Assembly (NCBI GenBank): GCA_029204225.1
Contig: CM055095.1
Span: 72,886,753 to 72,948,752 of the forward strand
Reading direction: 5' to 3'
From: Diphasiastrum complanatum
Taxonomy: Eukaryota; Streptophyta; Lycopodiopsida; Lycopodiales; Lycopodiaceae
DNA: 62,000 nt
The stretch's first letter is position 1; the number at the start of each line of letters is the position of its first letter. The position numbers and the translations under genes were made by a program. This document shows positions 54,690-62,000 of the stretch, in pieces. Below the pieces are notes generated by a model. It saw only the letters and a program-made list of their open reading frames with translations, ran no database searches and had not been told where the DNA came from.

Positions 54690-54995
54690 AAATGGATTGA
54701 TGAGGTGTACACATATAAAAAAAAAAATGAAAAACGTAGACATGTATTGAGGAGCTATACATAACCGAGAAACGCAAGCATGGATTGATGAGCTATACAC
54801 AAACAAGAATAAAATGAAAAACGTTGGCATGGATTGATGAGATGTACACAAACAACAAGAAAAATGAAAAATGTAACATGACTTGATGAGTTGTACAAAA
54901 CTAAAAAACGTAGGCATGGATTGATGAGTTGTACGCAAACAAGAATAAAATAAAAAAAGTAGACATGGATTGATGAGTTGTACACAACTTAAGAA
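54690..54995. repeat. 49/38-bp minisatellite, seven copies
   Basis: The core CATGGATTGATGAGTTGTAC recurs at 54691, 54741, 54779, 54828, 54877, 54915 and 54964, each followed by an A-rich part. Spacings are 50, 38, 49, 49, 38 and 49, so two kinds of unit differ by 11 bp and alternate in order. Confidence 0.9.
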
Positions 54996-55101
54996 TACCA
55001 TATAAGCTAAGCTCGTACACAAGTTATTTTAATCCAAATTAAAATGTGAGTTGTTTTTTTTCAAACAGTTGCAGATCGTTTTTAAAAGTCATTTTCTATT
55101 G

Positions 55102-55106
<5 letters not shown>

Positions 55107-55152
<46 letters not shown>
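55107..55152. repeat. TC microsatellite
   Basis: About 23 TC units; open frames across it are low-complexity artefacts. Confidence 0.95.
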
Positions 55153-55156
<4 letters not shown>

Positions 55157-55364
55157 TCCTTCTCCTTCACTCTTCCTCCTTCCTCCTCTCTCCTACTTCC
55201 CATGCCCTCTCTAATTATCTCTTTCTCTCTATTTATCTTCCTCTTTCCATTACTCTTGTCTCCTTCCTCTTTTTTCCTCTCTTTCTTGTGCATATGTGTG
55301 AATGGTTGTAAAGTGTAGGTAGGATGTTGAGGAAGGAGTAGGCAGTTGCTTAGGCCATCATGAG

Positions 55365-55700
55365 GTTCATCCGCCACGGCGGATGAAAGGGGCCAAGTCC
55401 CAATCAAAGTGTTTTTTTTTCTCAACGTTTTGTAAAAAAAAATAAAATGTATTTTTTTGAAAAAAAAACGAATCTGAGGTCCAACCTCCACAGCGGATGA
55501 AAGGGGCCAAGCCCCAATCAAAGTGTTTTTTTTTTAATTTGTTTTTCTCAAGTTTTTTTTTCTAAAAAAAATGAAATTTTTTTTTTTGAATTTTTTTTTT
55601 TGGGGGTCCCCAGCAGCGGATGAAAGGTGCCATGCCCCAATCAATTTTTTTTTAAAAATTTGTTTTTCTCAACTTTTTCTAAAAAAAATTAAAAAATATT
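55365..55700. repeat. Degenerate tandem repeat of about 114-123 bp with poly-A/T tracts
   Basis: The conserved part GCGGATGAAAGG, GGCCAAGCCCCAATCAA starts at 55379, 55493 and 55616, each followed by long T and A runs. Related pieces occur at 53850 and 54200. Confidence 0.75.
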
Positions 55701-56453
55701 TAAGGGTCAAAAATATACAAAGGGTCAGATTTTACTCTGGGTTGAAAAATATAGAAATGGTCGAAAATTTATCATCATCACCTGCTCTCTCTAGTCCGAG
55801 TCTTGGTAATCCTTCCTCACTCTCTTCCGAGTCTTGGTACCCCTTCAATTTCGTCATACACCATAATCTGCCCCCTTCACAACTCCCTTTGACGTGGATC
55901 CCCATGTGTTTTACCACCCACCACCCTGATTTATTCTCCTCCAGTAGCCTCCTCTACTCCACCCCATTTCTTTTCTCCTCCTCTAGCCCACTCACACTTA
56001 CACACACACACACACATCCATAGTGAAATAATGAAAAACATGTGGATTTCAATTCTAGATTTTGAAAAGCTCAATATATAGTTCCAAGTGTAAGATGACA
56101 TTATTTGAGGATTTAGAATGGTATATTCACATTAGCTCTTTGGTATCCTTGTAGAAATTGAGATGTTTATGCATCTTCTATGTGCATCAATGTTTTAAGA
56201 CATGTCTAACTAACAAATAGGCCTTATAATTGGATCAGATTGTAGCTTATTGTCATTTGCAATTATATATAACCTTGGTCAAAATCACTTGGAGGTAGAG
56301 ATAATAGAATGATTTAATTTTAAAGCTTAATAAGAATGGCATATAATATATAGGACAATATATACTAAGTTTATTACTTCCCTTGTTATGGGTACTTTGT
56401 AGACATTAATAGCGATGTGTTTAATGGACCTACGGGTACTTTGTAGATGTTGA

Positions 56454-56454
<1 letters not shown>
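55701..56454. other. Spacer without recognised gene
   Basis: Short open frames, a small CA run near 56000-56015, and an AT-rich part. Nothing supported. Confidence 0.5.

Positions 56455-56513
<59 letters not shown>
56455..56513. repeat. TC microsatellite
   Basis: About 29 TC units with one interruption. Confidence 0.95.
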
Positions 56514-56644
56514 ATATGATATTAAAATCACAGTAAGGCTCTCTTGGATTCTTACAATTTGTTTCTATGGAAGGCTCTCTTGCATTCTTACAATTTGTTT
56601 CTATGAAGCTCGCATAAAAAATTATTTACCTTAGAAGGGTAGAG

Positions 56645-56648
<4 letters not shown>

Positions 56649-56727
<79 letters not shown>
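56649..56727. repeat. Compound TG/AG microsatellite
   Basis: TG units to 56682 change directly into AG units to 56727, a switch that keeps the purine/pyrimidine phase of one base. Confidence 0.95.
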
Positions 56728-56730
<3 letters not shown>

Positions 56731-57146
56731 TGATTGGCATCATATTCATCAAAACTATTATCTTCAAAATTTACTTTTGGATAATTGTCTCCTATATTCA
56801 CATTATAAATAACATGTAATAAAAATATGCAACAATACCAAATAAGCATAGGGAGTGCAAAAACTATCTTGGATAGTTTAAGAAAGCTCAAAAAGGAAAA
56901 TAAAACATGATGCAAATCATACAATGGTTAAATGCGAAACTCCCATTCATTTATGTTGGATGGATATAAATCTGCAAGAGAAAAATGATCAGATTGGCAA
57001 GTTTGCTACTAGATATTTATGAATGACAAAAATCTAAATATCAAAACAATCAATACTCACAGTCACTTTTTTTTGTGATCCTGACGGTTGAATCCTTGCA
57101 CATTTATCTCTGAATGAATATATACATGTTGGACTAGAATTTCAGA

Positions 57147-57404
57147 AATAGATTTTCCTCCTGATGATGTTATGAAATCCAAAATTCTGGCCTTCCAATA
57201 AGATCGAAATGATAGTTTTGACCTTTTGCTTTTTCAAAATGCTCCTCTTGATGATGGATGCATCAAAACCCAAGAGTTTTTTGAATATTTTCTTGACACC
57301 CATAATCTATTATCATCTGTCTCGTTGAATAGAAGCACAGAGCCGATTGAGGAGGACGACTTCCTTGATGGTGCCATTCGTAATGTGCATGCAAAAATCT
57401 AAAA
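57147..57404 (+). pseudogene. Possible coding remnant, acidic, unrecognised
   Basis: One frame reads about 85 codons with a single stop (DFPPDDVMKSKILAFQ, LLLFQNAPLDDGCIKTQEFF, EPIEEDDFLDGAIRNV). The composition looks protein-like rather than random for such AT-rich DNA. No start, splice site or family is evident. Confidence 0.25.
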
Positions 57405-57821
57405 CAATGAACTATGAATCTGGAAATTTGCATAGACAAAAAGCCATGAATATGTGATCTATTTGGCGCCACGAATTAACTCTAGTTAACCCTGGTAACC
57501 ATGATTTGACAATGCATATACATTAATGGTACATCAATTTTCTCATCTCAACCATCTGTCATATTCATTTTCAATATTTTTGGGTCTCTTCGGGCAGTGA
57601 TGAGCTGGAAGGGCAGGCCTCATCAACCGATAGCATTTCCACATGCTGTCCGATGAAACAGCAATATATTTTAAAAGCTTTTATTTTATTTATATTTGAA
57701 AAATTCTACGTTACGTAGAACCCCGATTTCAAGGTTTCAATTGGTTCACATGGCAACAAAAATAAGAAAAAAAATAAAAAAACATCTTTTTCAAAGGCCC
57801 TCTTCGGGTTCTAAGTTTCTC

Positions 57822-57876
<55 letters not shown>

Positions 57877-58407
57877 GAAAAACTATTAGAATTTGTAGAG
57901 TCTTGAGCTCATAGAATTCCTAGTTCTCATTCGTGACTAATCTAAATATGTGCATGCACTATGGATTGTCTTTTCTTTCTAGTGAATATCACTATTGATC
58001 TTGTGGATTACATAGCAACTATCAACTCCACTTTGATTGTGCATTTGCAATTTTTATAGCAAAGAAATAGTTGCTTACAATCTAGGAATCTTTTCGATGT
58101 GCAAATGGATTTCTTCTACATTTCTCTTATTGAGTTAAATTACTTGAAGAAATAGTCATCTATGAAACCTAACTAGTTGGTTTTATTATTGAAAACAGAT
58201 CCTAAATCTAAACCTCATAGCTTACTTTATTTTCTTGGCACATTGTTGATCAAAATCAGAGTTCCTCTTAGCTTCACACTCTAATCATCTTCAGTTTATC
58301 CAACAACACAATCGAAGTTACTAAGGGTCAGATAGAGGTCCTCATCTTTGAGTCAACCAAAAAACTTGCCACCGAAAGTTTCAAATTTATTAGAGTAATT
58401 TGGCAAC
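57405..58407. other. Spacer with a GA microsatellite
   Basis: Contains a GA run (57826-57873, about 24 units). No gene is seen. Confidence 0.6.
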
Positions 58408-58653
58408 ATGTTCCCAACACAACCACCTTTCCAAAGGCGATTGAATCACATAATTAAAAGGGTGTTAGGAACTAAGCCAACCTCAAGGGCACTCTACATG
58501 ATGTCATGGAAAGATTTCGCAATACTTAAAAGTCAACTTTTAGAATCGATAGACAAAGGTTTCATTATACCTAGCACCTCACCTTTTAGCATTGAAGCAT
58601 TATTTGTCGAGAAGGCCATTAATACTCTTTTGAATACTAGGATCATTTGGTAG
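58408..58653 (+). pseudogene. Gypsy RT N-terminal scrap (GypF)
   Basis: Reads LNHIIKRVLGTKPTSRALYMM, then LKSQLLESIDKGFIIPSTSPF and ALFVEKA, a diverged version of the gypsy RT entry (usual pattern: H.I.L.PG..P...PYR, later KGFI.PS.SP...P..FV.K). The sequence downstream to about 58800 may be more decayed RT, but no motif can be named. Confidence 0.6.
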
Positions 58654-59718
58654 TCCTTGGAAATTCGCATGTTAACAATTTTGTGTCATCCCATACAAGA
58701 ATCTCTATATCAGCATTCATTCGAGATCATTAAGATTTTTTTTTATAAAAAAACTTTTGCAACCATAAGTTGATTTTGAACTTTGAGAAAAATTTGGCAA
58801 TTGCAAGAGATGGGACTCTTGACGACACATGGATCATCTCTAGAACCTATTAGTATGAAAACATAGTTATCCTTCAATTGTGGCACTCTCAGTGCATAGG
58901 GATGAAGTTTACTAACCAGAGAGGGTTAACAACATGATAGAAAGCCATGAGTTTTATAGTCATTCTTATTGCCAGTTTAAGAAGATTATTTTGGATATCT
59001 AATAAAATTCTCAATTGCTTGGAAAACTCCAAAAGCCTTCTAAGAATTTGCAAGTGAAAAATACTCAACCACATAAGTCACCAAAACAACACTAGTAAGA
59101 GACACTCCTTAAGTGCACTTCTTCTTGCATTGGGTGATTCATCATCATAAGCATCTTCGATATCAACAATACTTCTTTGACTTGCCAGGGTACTACCTTC
59201 CCTCTCTTGTTTACACCTCTCATTTTCTCTCCTCTTGTGAGTAAATTCTTCAACTTTTTCTCTACAAGCATGAACACTCTTCTTTTCTTAAACCACATGT
59301 ATAAATTTCTTAGACTTTTCCATTCCATTCTATAAAAATATATTTCATTGGTATCACATCATCCCTAGCTAAAGCTGCTAGTGAGTACAAGATAATTTTT
59401 GCAAGATCATCCAAAAACCTACATTTGATTTTCTTCCAAACAACAAAAAATGTGACAAAATGCCATCTAAGGCCTCACTCGACAACCTATTCACAAACAA
59501 ATCAACACAAGATATATCCTTACCAACATAAGACTAGTGTAAACACAAAATTCTCTTACATTTTCTCTCATCTACCCCATCTAGATGTAACTTGGAAGAT
59601 TGAGATTGGCTACACCTTCCGAAAAACTTACTCTTTTCAATGACCTCTGCAGACATAGTTTCCAGGACGGTAGTAGCAAAGCCATTGTGGAGGGCATATC
59701 CGCTTGAGGAAATGAAAT
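58654..59718. other. Spacer downstream of the trihelix gene
   Basis: Decayed, AT-rich, with short open frames on both strands and no domain. It would include the 3' UTR of the trihelix gene near its right end. Confidence 0.5.
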
Positions 59719-60910
59719 TCAACAATCTTCTTGTACAAGTCTAGCAAAAAGAGCAGCAAAAAGCTCATCTCGCTTTTGTGAGCGAGCTTCTTCTCGATCA
59801 CGGCGCTGTTCCTCACGTTGGCGCCATTCCTCCTCTCTCATGATGCGCTCCTGCTCCAGCTTCTCCATTTCCTCCCTCCATTCTTGCTCTCTCATCCGCC
59901 GTTCTTGCTCTCTCCTCTCAAAAGCCTCTCGCCATTGTTCCTCTACCCGATACTGTTGCTGGAAAAAGTCTTCCAACACATCTTGCATGCTATTTGCCCG
60001 GAGTTTTTCAGCCGTTAATTTTTGTCTTTCTCTGTCTTCCTTTCTCTTTTTCCTTCTTTGCACGAGTTCATCCTCACTTTCTTCCTCGTCATCATCTTCA
60101 TCACTATCATCATCAGAATATTTTACTCCTAACATATCTTTTAACTTCCTCGATTTTGTTTTGGGCCTTCCGCAGGACTCTGACTCCAGTAAGAGCCTAT
60201 TTATATTCTTTGCCCGCTCTTTGAAAATAGCATCAAGCTCTTCAAAGAACGGACACTGCCGACCGTTATCTGGTTCAGAAATCTCTTTTCCCTGGATAAA
60301 AATCACGATATCCCAAGCAGATCATGCAAAAGGAACAACCAGAGCTACACTAAACAAAATTTCAAGCAGATTTTACAATTAGGTATACTCTTTAAACAAA
60401 TGAAACAGTTGATAACCAACATAGTTTATGCCGCTAGACCTTTTAATCAAGATTCGAGCATCTACAATTGCATTGCACAAGGTTTGAAGCAGATACTATT
60501 CGACGAAATGAAATAGCAGATTGCCAGAGTGAAATAAACGGCTATACCTTGTAACGATTCACAAGATTCTTCCATTTACACTTGCATTGATCAGCGCTTC
60601 TTCGGAACCCTTTCTCCTTCATTTTTCCAGCAATGGATTCCCATAGCGTCTTGTTTCTTTTGGTTTGTGTGAAGTCCTTCTCGAGCTCTGCACGAATCAA
60701 AATCAACTCCCTTGTTTCATGATAGCCCCACTGGGGAATGCGATCGTCCTTCTTTCGCCCCCTCCCGGATATGGAAGCAAACAGTCCATCCTCTCCTATA
60801 GCCCCACTAGTGGGCACTGCCACTGGCAGTGCGAATGCGGTAGGCTGCACTGACGTGATCAAGGCCAGGCTCTCCCCCATCACCACTGACCTCTTCACAA
60901 AATCCAGCAT
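59719..60910 (-). CDS. Trihelix (GT-3-like) transcription factor, two exons
   Basis: Exon 1 is 60910-60548, the intron 60547-60292 (AAG|GTATAG ... TATCCAG|GGA, 256 bp), exon 2 60291-59719; product 311 residues. Residues 57-121 form a trihelix/Myb-like DNA-binding domain: RIPQWGYHETRELILIRAEL, TKRNKTLWESIAGKM, FRRSADQCKCKWKNLVNRYK, with the spaced tryptophans W61, W90, W113. This is very close in pattern to Arabidopsis GT-3a/GT-3b. Exon 2 supplies the fourth helix (GRQCPFFEELDAIFKER), an acidic stretch, basic clusters (RRKKRK) that could be a nuclear signal, and a long Glu/Arg coiled coil for dimerisation. The ATG at 60910 is the first in a frame that opens after a TGA at 60941-60943. A short upstream ORF starts about 40 bp before. 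No defect is seen. Proteins of this class bind GT elements in promoters. Confidence 0.92.
60292..60547 (-). other. Intron of the trihelix gene
   Basis: GT...AG borders with a phase-0 junction between Lys121 and Gly122. The position is inside the trihelix region, just before the fourth helix. Confidence 0.85.
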
Positions 60911-61107
60911 AGCCGTTCCGATGCCTTCACCACCACGCACTCATATTTCCTCATCTGCGCCGCTCCAGTACCTCATTGGATGCACACGGCTTCATACTGT
61001 AACTCCCGCAGATCATCAAGCCATGGAAATTTCCAAGAGTAAAACGTATGCATTCTAAACACCCCGCAACGAACAACCACCACAGAAAATACAAAGAGTA
61101 GACGCAG

Positions 61108-61109
<2 letters not shown>

Positions 61110-61140
<31 letters not shown>
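61110..61140. repeat. TC microsatellite upstream of the trihelix gene
   Basis: About 15 TC units on the plus strand, which is a GA run in the sense of the gene, 200 bp before the ATG. GA runs are common in plant 5' leaders. Confidence 0.9.
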
Positions 61141-61145
<5 letters not shown>

Positions 61146-61204
61146 CCTCGCGCTGGCGATGGCGATGGAGATGGGCGATGAGGATCGTATGACAATGGTC
61201 CACT

Positions 61205-61361
61205 GCAGGATCCGGTGGGTAAAACTTATTGTCCGGAGGTTCATTAATGAGATGCTGCAAAGGTCGGGGCCCGAGGGTCACGGAGGCCTGCCTTCGACAC
61301 GAAAGTCTAAAGCTGGATACGGTGGGTAAACCTTATTACCCGGAGGTTCGTTGACGAGACA
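61205..61361. repeat. Duplicated module with GGTGGGTAAA upstream of the trihelix gene
   Basis: Units at 61205-61254 and 61312-61361 share GGAT.CGGTGGGTAAA.CTTATT and CCGGAGGTTC.TT..GAGA, 107 bp apart, about 85 percent alike. Each contains GGGTAAA, which fits the GT-element core. They lie about 300-450 bp before the ATG of the trihelix gene. Confidence 0.82.
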
Positions 61362-61655
61362 CCCTTTTTCTTCTCTATGCAAAAACGTTTTTTTTCTCTT
61401 TTGTTCTTTGGCTTCTCTTGTCTTCTTGCAAAGACAAGGCTTTGGCATGGGGTCACAATGGTCCAAGGGATTTGTTGAAAAAGTTGAGCTCTTGAAGGTA
61501 GTGGTTCAAAATTGATTAAATTTTGTTGTTAAGTGCTTAAAAAATTTGTGAATTTGTTTCATTGAACTAATGAAATTATATACAAATCATTAAAGGAGCT
61601 ATTATACACTTTTTTAAGAATTGAGATTTCTATGTAAATCTCAACCTATGGAAAC

Positions 61656-61696
<41 letters not shown>

Positions 61697-62000
61697 TCTT
61701 CCTTCCACTATGCAAATTTGAATGACTCACAGTGTGGGAAAATGATCACTCAACAATTGATAAAGCTTGGTAGCATACAGAAGATTGTGATTTTAGTCCT
61801 TATTGCATTCTAACCATAATAATCAAACAAAAAATTTCCAAGTTTGTTTTCTTTCAAACAATTTGCGTATATCATGCCAACTCAAAGATGATGGCTCAAA
61901 CTTCAAAGAACAAAAAACAGTACAAAAGATTGACGTTAGGTCAAACTAAAAATAGAAAAACAGTATTGTGCACAAATCTTTAAAAAAAGTTAGCAACCAT
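61362..62000. other. AT-rich right edge
   Basis: A TG microsatellite at 61663-61687. No gene is recognised up to the window end. Confidence 0.55.

Noticed and set aside
55046-55521. Ser/Leu-rich and Arg/Glu-rich proteins over TC/GA runs (also 56327-56515, 56631-56924 and 60951-61281)
   Set aside because: They are translations of microsatellites.
60908-60940. Trihelix protein start at GTG 60940
   Set aside because: GTG is not a normal plant start; ATG at 60910 is in the same frame and gives a complete domain.

Overview
This window reads as nuclear DNA of a land plant. It holds one intact intronless oleosin gene (28559-29089, +), one intron-containing trihelix (GT-3-like) transcription-factor gene (59719-60910, -), plant-type Ty1/copia and Ty3/gypsy retrotransposons with tRNA-iMet and tRNA-Asp type primer sites, AATAAA poly(A) signals and long TC/TG/GA microsatellites. 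A non-LTR element with zinc finger, reverse transcriptase (RT) and restriction-like endonuclease is unusual for flowering plants. A fern or another non-flowering plant would fit, but the sequence alone does not settle this.

Left part (1-26650) is a nest of retrotransposons. A minus-strand Copia (CopD, 1281-1838 and 9076-~9300) is split by a plus-strand chromovirus-like Gypsy (GypA, 1839-9075, target duplication TCTAG). To its right a minus-strand Gypsy (GypB, 9541-24964) abuts an older Copia remnant (CopC, 24965-26647). GypB's 5' LTR is split by Copia CopB (12482-24678, duplication CCATA), and CopB's own 5' LTR is split by Copia CopA (12856-18703, duplication GACTC). CopA is almost intact, with a single frameshift.

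Middle part (26650-31390) is the low-transposon island with the oleosin gene. Upstream of it lie a 48-bp minisatellite and an RY (TGCATGCA) motif; downstream lie a foldback MITE-like repeat and an AT-rich spacer.

Right-middle part (31390-46080) is a minus-strand LINE whose 5' and 3' portions flank a 10-11 kb minus-strand Gypsy of the Tat/Athila type (GypC). GypC has two protease-like domains and, downstream of integrase, an extra sense-oriented coding region of about 2.8 kb with a long coiled coil.

Right part (46270-62000) has another decayed Tat/Athila-type Gypsy (GypD), an unrecognised gene fragment with a clean intron, a 750-bp field of interlocking palindromes whose best hairpin has a 33-bp stem, further Gypsy scraps, several minisatellites and microsatellites, and finally the trihelix gene. 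That gene's upstream region carries a duplicated module containing GGTGGGTAAA, which resembles a GT element.

Only the oleosin and trihelix genes look like functional host genes. Nearly everything else is transposon-derived and decayed. Element names (CopA, GypA and so on) are local labels for this answer.
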